A stretch of 64,000 nucleotides of DNA from Tyto alba (taxonomy: Eukaryota > Chordata > Aves > Strigiformes > Tytonidae). Below the pieces are notes generated by a model that saw only the letters and a program-made list of their open reading frames with translations, had not been told where the DNA came from and ran no database searches. The position numbers and the translations under genes were made by a program. The stretch covers positions 3,997,243-4,061,242 of the forward strand of contig NW_024881279.1 of assembly GCF_018691265.1 (NCBI RefSeq), written 5' to 3'. Positions 27,354-40,462 of the stretch are shown piece after piece; position 1 is the first letter of the stretch; every line of letters starts with the position of its first letter.

Positions 27354-28093
27354 GCTAATCTTTGAGTATTTTCTTGGTTAATTTTTTTTCTATGAGGTTA
27401 TAAAATGACTCTGCTGCTGACAGTAATGAGTTGCTGTGCACACCAGCATCTCATGGCTTTGACTGCAGGCATATGACTTGGACCTGTCATATTTAATACT
27501 GGAAACTATAGCCATTTCTACATCAATAATCCCATTCCAGGCCTACACAAAGGACTACTTTTATCCAGTCAGGAAACACATGCAAGCATTAGAGCTTGCG
27601 TGAATTTTCCCCTCTCCATTGCCATGATGGAGCCGTCCCTCCTTCTCCCTCCTCGCAACCCCCAAGCACCCAAAACTGCTGAGCGAACCCCTGAAGAGCC
27701 AGCGACCTGCCAGCTCTGCTGCTGCCAAGCCACAGCGAAGAAATAAAATACCGTTATGATGGGCAACTTTGAACTACATTACTCTGCTATTAATGCTAAG
27801 TCCGTGACAAATCTATTAAGCCCCGTAAGGATCCATAAATGGCTTGCCATGCTGTGAGTAAGAGCAGACCATGTCAAACTGCCTTGTGCGCTAATTTGTA
27901 CTCCTATATAAGAGATCTGGTTTGTGTAACCGTTAAGCCTGCAACTAGAATGATTTAAAACTATGTTAGAAAATACACTGTGTTCTTCCCATTTCAGAAC
28001 TACTAAAAATCATGTTTATATAGTTATTCATCTCTAAGAAAGAAGGCAGTTATTTTGACAGTTCTCTAGCAGAGGCTGCTTTTGCAGCAATTT

Positions 28094-28160
28094 AAAAAAA
28101 AAAAAACAAACCCAAACCAACACAATCAACCAACCAACCACAACGAAAACAAAACACCAC
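28094..28160. repeat. A-run followed by A/C-rich repeat
   Basis: Thirteen A residues and then AAACCC and CAAC units, including a tandem caaccaaccaacca. Confidence 0.8.
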
Positions 28161-29151
28161 TTTGAAACTCATAAGATACAGTGCTTGGAAACTGGCACTT
28201 CACCCTTTTCCTCAAAATATTGCTGGACACCTGGAAGTTATTAGGTAGAGTAATAATTTCTACTTTGCCTCCAGTCTATATTTTTCCTCTGGGTCACTCA
28301 TGAAACATTTTTAATCCTACAAAATAGAAACCTAATTCAAAATTATTGATTCCAGATACCTTTTATCTTTCTGACTTCGAGCTCTTTCTGTGCTGGGCTG
28401 GTTGCCTGCATAGCTCCAGCCACACGCAGGTGCTCAGCATGATCTTACATGTGCAGAACATTGCCATTACCTTTTTATTTTACCATCCTAAAAAATCGAC
28501 TTGGCTGAGATGTCACCCCTTACACAAATATGTAGGTGATGTCTCACAGACACACAAATATTTGGAAAAAGGTAAACTTTAAGGTTAGGACTCACAAAGA
28601 AGTCTTAAGTCAGTTCTACTGTATTAACTGTGAATGAAAGGCAAAATACTGTCTTCTGGATGAATGGAAAACTCGGGTAGTTCTCAATCAACTGTAAATA
28701 TTAAGATTCTCATATATCTCTTCACAGTCCAGGTATAAATTATGGCTACTTGGCCTCATTCCATCTTAGTTAATTACAATCTCACATAAAATAATATCCT
28801 GTCTAATTTAATTGGAGTATGACATAATAGGGGATTCATATTAATCAGAAATTTCCTGAATAATATTTCATTTAAGGAGCAATTTTATTACAGACTTCTA
28901 TCTATTAGTGGAAGTTTTCACTAAAAATGTAAGCTGTAACCACCACCTTATTATATTTTTGTGGTGATCTGTCTTAGAGTTTTATATGATTCACATCACT
29001 GTAGTATCCGAGTATCTTCTATGTGAAATCAATAGCAATATCAAAGCCCATAACTGGATAATGAAGTTTCTAAAATGACAATAGAGCTGAAATCGCCTTT
29101 TCTTAAACCTTTGTTCTCCTGTCATTTTAATTTCAGGCTTCTGCTTGCATG

Positions 29152-29230
29152 TTTTTTTTTGATGCTGTTTTTGTTTGTGGTTTTTTGTTTGTTTGTGGGT
29201 TTTTTGTTTTGTTTTGGTTTGGTTTTTTTT
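29152..29230. repeat. T-rich TTTG/TTTGG repeat
   Basis: T-runs with interspersed GTTT and GGTTT units, low complexity. It explains the apparent poly-leucine/phenylalanine frames on both strands here. Confidence 0.85.
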
Positions 29231-32200
29231 ACAACCACAAAAACACTTGTAAAAGAACTTGCAGAATCTGACATCAGATCTGATGCCTGGAACAACTTGA
29301 GATTTTGTGTCACGGAGCTTTTTACAAGTGGATCAAATCCTTAAACAGCAACCAAATCATTGCTGAAGCCACCGAGCCTGAGCACAGAGTCATGATGGAG
29401 AAAGAGTTTAATGGAAGGAAGAGAACGAATATTGATGACACAGTACTGGAAATAAGTTCACAGTAGTAAAAGCAGTCGTGGAAGAGGCTACCTGGCATCA
29501 TTGCCCATGATAGCTGCTGGTAGCCATCGGTGCTTTCCCACCTATTTGTGAAGGTGAGCACAGCAGCCCCAAGTTTCATTTTAGACGTCTGTTGGCTATA
29601 CATTAGAAAAGCTCCACTAACTCCAATAGCGCTACCAGCTCCACTGATGCTACATGTCCCTTTGCATTTAAACACCTCAAAAAGGGATCACTGCCATCAG
29701 CAGCAACCAATGCACTGTGGGCTCGAGGCCACAGGGATGGAGACCAGTCTCACCACAGCAGAGCATCCGAGCCCCTGACATCCAAGCTGCTCCTGGGCTG
29801 CATATAATACATCTAACACACAAAACTGGGGCTCCAAGCTAAAATTCTGATGCGCATCAGGTTATTATAATTTAATTTACCTGGTTAAGAGGCACCCAGC
29901 ACTCTTGGCCAGTTTGGCTCCCTGCTGTGCTGGACACCCTGCATGGCATTCAGCCTGAACTGTGCATAAGCCACAAGCTGGGTAACAAAACCGCAGGATT
30001 TGTGTAGCTCATAGAAATAGATGCAACCCTGAAGAAGTTGCTGGTCCAGACAGTAATGTAACTGCTATGGAAAGTTTACAGCCAAAACGAAAGCTCAGTG
30101 ACAGCAGGTAGCAGCACCGAGCGTGCTGGGAGTGGCACATCTCCCACCCCAGACACACATCCTCCCCTTTTATTTAATGCTGGGAAAATAAATTTTATTG
30201 TAGCAAGAAGCTTAGATAATTTCTTCACTGAGGTTAGACGCTTCTCTGACTACACTGACTGCTACCTCCAGCAATAATACCTTAAATCTCCCTGGGCAGG
30301 GTTTGATGGCACAGTAATAAAAATGTCTGTGCCCTGTTTATTCCTCAGCTTCTTCTCCTGCAACAGAGGTGATGAACAACACGTTTGATTTCTCCTAGTA
30401 TAGAAACACCCTTGCCTGTCATCCTTGTTTGCTCTTGGCTTCTCTCCTTATGTTTATCACTGGAAAAGCAGATTCAAAGTTTTCTGCGTATGGCATCTTC
30501 CAGAGGGTTTGCACATCAGCTACCAGCACTTTGGGTCACTGAGACGCCTCTGCATTTTTTTTTTTTTCTTGCATTTTTGCTCACCTAAGAGAATTCAGAC
30601 CACGGCTCTTCAATGAAGAAGCCTGAACATCATTTCTCCATCTTGATTACACAGCTCAAGTGCCCATTTCATTTACATCTAGTGAGACAAGGGGATTCTG
30701 GCCCGCAGGGAGCAAAGAGCCCTAATTTCATTTCATTTAGCCTGCAGTCACAAGACTTCTTTTTCTGTTGAATTATTACTGGATAGCATTAAGATGTATG
30801 GCCTGCCAGATATGTTTAAATGACTTTTTGGTCCCCATCATCACCAGGAGAAAGCTAACAAGATCTGTCCAATCTATCTAAATAGAGATGGGAGGGAGCT
30901 GGGAGGAGACGCTAGTATTTAATGAAGCAGTAAAGAACTGAAGCTTTCAAAGAGATGATAGACCTTAAATAAGAAAATATAAAATGATAACAATGGCATG
31001 ACTGCCTAATTATATTTTCACTGTACGTCTGTTCAAAACAGCTATATGTATTTATTCTCTGTGGTTTCTAGGCAGACACAAGCAGTCCCTGAGTGACTCA
31101 GTCTTCTGACTGAAGCAACATTAAACATCTATTAAAAATATAAAAATCTGCAAACAAAGCTGCACAGGCCCATAGGCCACTCATTATCCACCATCAGAGC
31201 AGAATGGTTCATCTAGGATGTGTGATGGAGGATCTGGCAAAATAAATCCCACCTGAGCCTCAGGACTCATCATGCCTGCAACATACCCTGCAGGTTTCCA
31301 CCATCCTTAGCTTAGACACTCAAGAAAAAACAGTATTTATTTTATTTTTGGGAAAATACATACCTTATGTAATGGATAAGGGCCACAAAACGTAGATGGG
31401 AAAGTTGCTACATTTTTTTCAAGGGATAATAGGCAAAGAGAAATAAAAGAGAGAGGAAACACTAATTTCTTAAAGTCTACAGTTGTTGGAATTCCCAGAA
31501 GTAATGTAATTAAGCAGGAATAGGGAAAATGTTCTTTTATTTCAGTGTAAGACATTGCTTCAGACAACTTACCTGCTGTGTGCATTCTTTACCAAAACAT
31601 GGACAGAGACCCAACTGTTAGGAAAGGTAAGCACATGCAAAATGGATACCTGAAAACTACAGAGGTGTTTTACCCCAAATCACTCAAAATGACTGGTTTT
31701 AGGGGGGTAAAATAGCTTGACTTCAAGCTGCCAGAATATCTTGCAGTCTTATTCAGGAGTCCTATTAACAAGAATAACAACAAAAAAATAAATAAGGAAC
31801 TGTATTATAATTTCCACTAGTTATGGCAGCCAGATCAAGTCTATTTGAAAGGTTCAGGGAACCAGATTTCCAACTTTCAATCTTTTATTTCTTTAATGCA
31901 TGAGTTAATGCAGAAACTGTGAATGTATTGTTACATAGTACAAGCAGTGAAGAAATCTAGATGACTCAAAAATTTCTGTTGACTTCCAACAACACTGGAT
32001 AGCATCTGACTGCAACGTATAGCTTATTTTAATACAATACCTGAGGTCAACTGTTTTGTCCAAGTCTAAGTATTCTGTATGCCATATGAACATATCAGGG
32101 CACAGTTCTCATCCTGAGGATCCTATGGTGTGAAAGATCTTGCCATATTATGACACGCATCAATTTAACATAACTCTGTTTTGATTTTTCTACAGCTATC

Positions 32201-35200
32201 TTTGAGGAGAGAAAAATATCGAAAACGGTACTGGAAAAAGAAAATAGTTTGAATTGTATTTTTATGCAAATGAAGTAAAGATAAACTCTATGTCCTCTCT
32301 TAACATATTTCTTCTTGCCCATAGATGCAATAAAAAGCAGCCTACTGAAAGCTTTTCATCCCTCCAAGAAAAGAATAGTCTAAAAGAAAAATGAGTACTC
32401 TAAACAATTCTAAGCAGTCAATTTGTTAAGCAACCATGCAAGTTACTTCTGCTTGAAGCAACAGAGCAATACCAACAAGAGCTGCAGACTGCTGCGTGAG
32501 ATGTATCAGGATTAATTATTTTATATTACAATGTCTGGAAGTAAGGAGAGCCAAAGAATTGAATGGAATTTTGTCTATTTTCAGCCAGGAAGGAAGCTGT
32601 TCAGGCTACTGGCTTCAAGTGAACAGATAGCTTAAAGGCAGATCAATCAAGTTGCTTCCTACCTTGTCATATGATGATTTAACCTCCTCAATTCTGAATG
32701 CTCAATGATGAGCAAAGCAGAGATGAATGGTTTGAAACAAAGTTGTGGTGAGACGTGTTTAAACTGGCTTGGGTGAGTTGCTTGAACCATTATTTTTGAT
32801 AATCTTTCATGAACTAAGAAGAGATGAGCAGCAGGTACCCTGTGATTAACTAGCATGTCCTACCAGGGAAAGTAAAATATGGTTCATAGCAGTCATTCTT
32901 ACTGTTATTACAAATTAATGCAGTAAGAAGGTAATTTACCCAACAATGGACATACAAGCCTCTGCTTATGCTTACAAAGGAGCATCTCCATCAGCACTGG
33001 AACTGAAGCAGCTTTGTGTCATCCAGCACCAGCCCAAGGTGGGTTGACTTTGGTATCTAAGATAACGTGAGCTCCCAAGGATGCGCTCTGCCTGCAGAAG
33101 GCTTCGCAGGACCTTCTCCTTGGTATGCTCCCCCAGGTGCCTCCAGGCAATGAGCTTATGCTTCAGTGTTTCCCTCAGTTGGGACAAAAAGATATTTTTT
33201 GTTTCCTTTTCAGTTATTTTTAAATAAGATTTGGCATATTTAAAACTTTTACCTCTCATCAAACGTAACTGAAACTAGTAGATAGGCCCAACAATTTGGG
33301 GGCAGGTGGGAAGGGGAGATGAAGCAAACAGATACCTGCCACATGCATGAAAATGAGCAATTTTGAAATATTTCCATCAGATCTAGTACTGAACCTTTCT
33401 AGACAGCCCAGCAAGCTTGAGACGAGGGCTCCTCTCTGCTCTTTTGCAGGAGAGCTTGTTCAGAAAAAAAAAAAATGTTTTCCTATGTTCTTATTTGCTG
33501 TTTCTAGCCAGGTAATATGATGGAAAAAGACCCATTGTTTGTATTGCTCTGACAAGGCTAGTGATGTAAAGGAACACCGCTGCTTTTTAAAAAATGCCCT
33601 ACAAGGGAACTGACAGGTGGTTCACTTCTGTAAATTCAGGTTCACTGATTTAAGGACATAGCCTTGGAGCACAGATGCTACTGCATTCCCTTTCTTACTG
33701 TTTTCTACAAGAGATGTTATTTTTCTGAGAGATAGTCAGGCTGGACAGTCCCATATTCTGAAGGGCAGAGTTACTCCATTCTGCCTTGGAGGCTTTTCTC
33801 AAGAATCCTTTCTTCATCTTCCCTTGCCACTGTTAGAGTAGATTTATCTGCAGAAGAGGCTAATACAGCTGTTCCCAGGTAGCCACAAATATTACCCTGC
33901 AACAGCCTGGGGAGGGGGGGGAACCAGTTAACTCTTTAGTGGCTGCAGTCAGCTGCCAGAAGTGCCCAGGGCAAGCCTCACTTCTATGTCTCCCTGGTGC
34001 AGTTCTAGCGCAGGTCCAACTCAGTCCTGGTCAGCTGTGGAAACCAGGATCTGACTCTTTGCCTCTCTCCACACAGCCATCCCTTTGCCGTTCCCCCCAC
34101 CCCTGTCCTGGGTGGCTTCCCCTTCTCATTCCTGCAGGTGATGTCTGGAGGCAGCAGCCCCCACGTCTCCCTCAACTTTCCTCATCGAGGAGACGCGCCC
34201 CAACTCTTGGTGTCCACCATTCAGGACCAAACACTCCTTATCTTCCCACATGCTCAGGAAGAGGGTAATAAACTTCATCCGTCCTCCCCCACTACCCGCA
34301 TCAGAGCTGCTGCATATCCAAATGCACAATGAATTGCTTATTCTTTTCTCTAAAAATGAAATAATATCTTCTTTCGGAAAAACCTTCTTTTACGATCCAG
34401 GGTCCTCTAGCTTTTGTGACCACAACTAGGTTACGTCTATATATTGTAATAAAACAATGGCATTTAAATCATAGGAAAATCTGGTACCTCTGTCCTATGA
34501 TTTCTTTCGCTTTCTGGCAAAAGGGGGTCTTTGAGAGAAACTACTTACAGCAAACTCATCGCTTTTAAAAATCCAGAGCATGATCCTCTACCCTCTCTGT
34601 AAATCACTCCTCAACATTACAGTCATCTCTGCTTTAAAGTTACTCCAGTCCTTGTGTGTGATACACAAGGGTGGCTGTCTCAGACGGTGCTAGTTACACT
34701 TCACAGAAAGATAAATAGTGGCTGGTGGCAGCGATTCCCCTGGACCCCCGGTTCACACAACAAGCACATCGGGCGGTGACGAGCGAGTGGCGACGGCAAG
34801 GTCATATTCTGGGGAAAAGTCACTCTGAGGCATGTTGGAAATGAAGTAAAGTTTTTTCCAAAAGTTTCCATTTGAACTAGAAGGCAGTTGGGCTTTTTCT
34901 AAGAGGGGAAAAAAACCCCACGTGACATTTGGCATGAAAACCCTTTGCAGCAGCGAGCAGCGATGTCACTGTAGTGGCATCTGTGTTTGCAAGAGCTGTG
35001 GTCAGCACCGAGGATCCCCTGTCAGAAAAGGGTCCCCCTGAGTGAGGCAGGAGCTGTTGGGATCACCAGGCACTGGCCCTGCTGCAGCTCTAATGAGAGA
35101 GACCCTAAGAGCTGTCCATTTGGTGCTGGCTGCAGGAAAAGGGTCTTAAAATACATAAAGTCTATAGAAAATTGCACCTCTGGAGGGTGGAAAAAGCCAA

Positions 35201-36945
35201 AAGCTGAATGCTATTAAAAAACTGACAACTTCAGCAAGACCAACACGGCACCCAAACCTTCCCCTCGGCAGCACCCACGACCCAGGGAGAAGCGGGGTGG
35301 AAGCCTGAATCCCACTTAGCGGAGCCTTCAGTTATTCATAATTTCAGACAAGTGTTAGACTCGCGTGAAATGCAAACCTTGTGGAAGTAGCTATGACAGA
35401 GGTCATCAGTCCCTTTGCTGCATGTAGTGGAACAAGAATTTGGAAAAGTGTGCGCAAAAAGATGAAGACTAACAGGTTTCTTAGGTAGTGTAATAAAAGA
35501 TTCCCAGTCATAATTTGCAGGCAATTTTAGAAATTAAATAAGAGAAAGAAATTGCAAGAAAGTTACCCGTGTAGGTCTTGCCATTTCCCGCAGTTCTTTA
35601 AACTCATTTTGATGTGTTTGCTCTACAAACTCAGACTCTAACCAATTTCTTCAGATGATGGGTAAAATCTAAGAAAATTTCCTGTCATTTTGATTTAACT
35701 AAACCCCTGTGATCTGACGAGATTGTGATGTTGACATTGTAACATCGTTCAAGCATACAAAATCGTGAGTACTTTTTCTAATATATGGATGATTCTCTCC
35801 TTTGACTTGTAGAGGACACATCCTCTGCCAGGAAACACCACTCCCACAGTCACAGCTCACGCAAATCAGCATTTTGATAAGAAAGACCCCGTTACTTGGT
35901 GGGGGTATTTCCACGCGGCTACCACCAGTCTCCAGCCAGCACTGGACACACTACCAATGTGATGAGCAGTTATAAGAAAATTACATCGTGTGACATCTGG
36001 GTGTAGTTCTTGATTTACTGCCCTCCAAACTGAGAGAAAAGAAAACTCCTGAAGTGTTATCATGACAGGGAGATGTTGTCCATCCACCGGAGCATGGACA
36101 CCCCCTGTCAGCATCCCCTTTTCAGAAACCAGCAGAGCTTGCAACACCTCACTCACTGGCAGAGTCACGCTGTTATTTCCACATCTCCGCCTCCTGTAAC
36201 ATAAGGAACTAATACTGATGTGGATGTGTCTAAGAAGTTCGTAGCACAGGAATGAGTAAAATTACTACCTTTTTCATGCATAGTACTAATGAATTACTTT
36301 CTGCTCTGGAGAGGACAGGGGCACTGGAGACTGCCCACCACCAGAGGACAAGGAGGACATGGCAAGTCCTGCAACAGATATGGTTAAGAAGGATTTAAAT
36401 GGTGAAAAAATGGTTTCTTTCTTACTCTGATTAGAAATCTGTGAGATAAGGGACATAAATTTCCCTTGAATTTTCCAGATTTTCAGTGTCTGTGAATTGA
36501 AGAGAGATGCTATAGCCCCCTGACAGCTGAGACCCATCTGCTGTTGACACAGAATAATTTCTAAGTATCAAAAAAAGTCTTCCACACATATCTTGGACAC
36601 TGATACTCATTTTTTGCAAGAGTTATATGCAAGAAGAAGGCTTAGAAATCCCTTAATTTGCCAAAATAGGAATTGTTTGTGTCCCTCTCGTGCCTTCATT
36701 TGAAAACCCATCCCTTTATTTCCACCAGAGTAGAAAGAGGCAGGTATGAGAAGACTTGAGCTGACTGAGAAGGGCGGTGGAGAGGCAGGACCGGCAGCCC
36801 AGGCAGTGGTAGAGCTTCAGTGTGCGCGGGCTCCTCGCCTTTGCACTTCATTAGCCCCCTGAAAGCAGGCAGGGATTAAAAAAGAAAATAACATTATCAG
36901 GTTTTGTTACTCCCTGTGCCATCTTCCCTCCAGGGCTGTCACTGG

Positions 36946-36970
36946 TTTGTTTATTTATTTATTTATTTAT
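36946..36970. repeat. TTTA tetranucleotide repeat
   Basis: About six TTTA units. Confidence 0.9.
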
Positions 36971-37720
36971 AAGGCAGGCTGTCCTGATGAGAGATGTCTT
37001 GCTGATTTTATGGAGTGGGCAGAAGAAATGGATCAAAAGGAGGTTTCTCAGCACCTGAGACCGCAAATATTTATAGATGGGTGTGTTGTGAAGCATGAGC
37101 AATTCCACAGAAAGTAAATGAGCTTTTTAAAAATGATTATAGTTACAGGTGTATGAGAGGGGAATTAGATAGCCAGAGGTCATACCAGCTTAAGCTTGGG
37201 ATAGGCAAAGACTCTCAGAGTATGCAGAAGTTGCATTTCATATACAAACCTGATACAAGAGGTGGTAGATTTAGAAGAAATAACACTTCCAAGTCACTGC
37301 TGGGTTTGCTGGAGATCGAGTGCTGGGCATGCAGCTGGGTGCAGCAGTGCAGCCCCTGCGTAACCCAGGGCTCACCCACGCTCCTGGCCACAAAACGACC
37401 CAGCTGACTAAATAACACTTCAGCACAGCAAAATCATCCTGCTTAGTTTGACTGATTATTAGGTAACTCTTCACAAGATAACTGCAGAAGAAACAGTTAG
37501 GCTCAGATGTCACTTCTACAACCTGGATACAGCTCTTTCAACACCTGCACCGTTTATTTGGCTACTTGCAGAGCCCAGCACCACTCACCTCCATCACACC
37601 GAAATCCGCTATTTCAAGCGACTTAAAATGGTCTTAAATCTGACAACCTTTGAAGCTGGAATTTGAAATTAGCTGGGCCTCTCAATCCAGCTCCTATGGG
37701 GCATCATCCACAAAAACTCA

Positions 37721-37745
37721 TAACAACAATAATAGTAATAATAAC
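37721..37745. repeat. AAT-type trinucleotide repeat
   Basis: Imperfect AAC/AAT/AGT triplets, about eight units. Confidence 0.7.
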
Positions 37746-40444
37746 TATAGAAAACCAAACATCCCCACAAGTAGTATATCTGCTTCATCAGATATTTCAA
37801 CCTCTTCTATAAGCAACTTTTATATAATCCTCAGAGTAAATTACCCAGTGCACTGACAAGAGAGACGTAATGAAATTGCTTTGCCACTGGCCCTGGTGGT
37901 TTCTTCAAAGTTTCTTTTATTATATGAAATTAGTGGGTCAGTTAACCCTTATTGAAGCACTTTTTGTTTCATGGGCAGAAGAATGCTTGCAAAACCTGAC
38001 GGAAGGAAGATCTGTAGCTTAGAGAGTTACTGTGTGGGAGAATTAAGGCGATGGCTCAGTACGATGAGATACCAGGTCCCCCAGCTTTCCTTTTCCCCTC
38101 CCTCTTGCTTTATCCTTAAAGGAAATTACACCTGCCAAGTCTTCCCTTGCCTAATGTTTAACAAAAGGAAAACTGATCAATGATCACTCAGAGCTGCTGG
38201 TCTTCTCCCAGGAGCCAGAAGAATGAAGCTAACCTGCCACTCTTTTTCTTTATTTTTAAAGCTCTTGGACACATGATGCCTATTGCAGGGAAAATCTTTC
38301 ATTCCCCAATGTCCTATGTTAAAGAGCTTTTACAGAAGTGGAATCCAGCAGTTCATTACTTCTATCTGCTCAACACACTTTTGACGTAATTGTATTAGTG
38401 CCTCATTCCAGGGCTTTAAAAGTGGAATCTGAAAAGCAGCTTTTTGCCACTGGTTTATTTATTTGCTGAAGCCTTGTTTATATGCTGGAATACAACCCAT
38501 ATTATTTGCAGTTCATATAATTCGTTTAATGCATTACATCCAAGAGACCACCTGTGCTAATGCATCACAGGAGTAAGCGGGTTACTCTTACTCTATTCAA
38601 GAAAAGAGAAAACTATTTTCTGAGCCGACTCGCTCCCATCCATGCACTTGCTTTCACAGAATTCAAGTCAGCGAGGGTGCAGGGTAAGGGAAATGTGGAA
38701 GGGGAGGGCAGGAGGAGACACCAGCAGTGTTCACCTGGATGGCAGCAGCTAAGTTTGTTCTTTTATGTCCAAAGCATCCTCCTCTCCTCATCCTCTCAGG
38801 GATGTGCTGCTCTCTGGAGGAGTCGCTGCATTAGCAGCCCCTCCAGCGCCCACAGGTTTGTATTTCTGCCGTGTCAACATGTTTCTCTATTGCTACGAAA
38901 CTCCTCTCTGGCAAAGAAAATGCATTTCCATTCTCTCTGAAAGCTACTTGACTTGGTGGGTGTCCACGTAGCACTGCAAGATGAATGCATACTATGTCCA
39001 TTATAAATTGCTTTCATCTTCCGTTCAGCTATAGTTGTTGGATGTCAATGTATTAATTATAAATCCACAGTGCCTGTTCATCACATTACACTGAAGTATT
39101 CAATAAATACCAATTAACATATTGGAGTCTTTCCATGAATGTAGCTTGCCTCAATTGGAGTGAATGGGTTCATAAAAATACATCTTAAAACCAAATAAGG
39201 AGGATAATAGCAATTCTGTAATAAAATTAGATTCATATACCTCTCATATTTTAGCAGATGATTGGTTAGTAAATTGAATTAAAAGCAAAACAACTCTATT
39301 AGCGCTGTCAGAAGATGTATTACACCTCACAGCAGACTTCAAACCAGTCTACCTAGGAGAGACACTGGTATTTTTCATGGTTTATATTGCACTGAATATA
39401 TACTTATGGTAAAAAAAAAACCAATAATAATTAGTGTTAAACTAAGTGGAAATGTGCTCTCTAAAACAGTAAGAAAACACGTCCATTTTATACCTTCTTA
39501 AGCCCATATATTACCATGTGGGCTTATCTCAGGAGCTGGACACGATTTTGGTGGCTACCATGGAGTTACATAAATTAAAGACGGACAGCACAGACTTTTA
39601 TGCTGTTTACTGCCAAAAAACCTGGCACAGGGCTCCCTTTGTTGCTACAATAAACCGCAGTCCCCTGAAGAGAAAAGACTGAAGGCAGCAGCCTCTGCTA
39701 TCAGTAATGACCAAAGGCAACCAGATATTATCACTACTTCTGAAACAACTGCTGCTTCCAGATCCTACTGGAATATAAACCCTACTTAGTGATGCTTGCA
39801 TATCAGCTACAGCTGTCAGGACTGCCATGCTTTTGTTTGGGTTTTTAGGGCAGAAAAAGGAGTTTTGGTTCCGTCTGGTTTGGTCTGTTGACGGATCTGG
39901 GTTGTGCTGCTGCAGGACGGGAAGGTCCATGCCTCCCACCCCAGCCAAGGTGTCCTCAACAGGCAACCACAACCTTCTGCGGCAGGACTAGTGCATTAAA
40001 AAAAAAAATGCAACAGCATTCCTAAGTGTAATAAAGAAATGAGATGCCTGTCCTGCCAACTGAGCCCTGCTGGATGGCTCATTTTTAACTTAATTGTTGT
40101 AAACTACAGGAAATTTTAACTTTGCATGTGGGTCTGTATCCACAAATGAGTTGTCATCCCCCAGAGGAGTCCTCTCCTGGGCATGTAAACCACCAGGTTT
40201 TCGGGAAGATGCTGAGTAGCAAGTGACACAGCACATCATTCTCCAGTTCCACCATACAAGCATTAGTGAATGGTTTTCCTCCAGCTCCCAGTTTTACTAA
40301 GGGCATTCAGGAGGGCTTTGCTAACCGAGATAGGTTAGATATCCAGAAGAATATTAAGTCTGGACCAGCAGTAGTAGTGCTGCATTTCCTCTCATCCGAT
40401 TGCTAAGGGCTCTGTACACAGCTCCTGAATTTTCATGGCAGAAA

Positions 40445-40462
40445 TTTTTTTTTTTTTTTTCC
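40445..40462. repeat. T18 homopolymer
   Basis: Eighteen T residues followed by a C-run and cag, so on the plus strand it mimics a splice acceptor. No exon follows that I can support. Confidence 0.9.

Noticed and set aside
38122..38150. GNYTCQV on the plus strand, resembling the end of an Ig domain
   Set aside because: It is on the wrong strand for FSTL4, the preceding residues have no Ig-like tryptophan or strand pattern, and no splice context fits. A short chance match.
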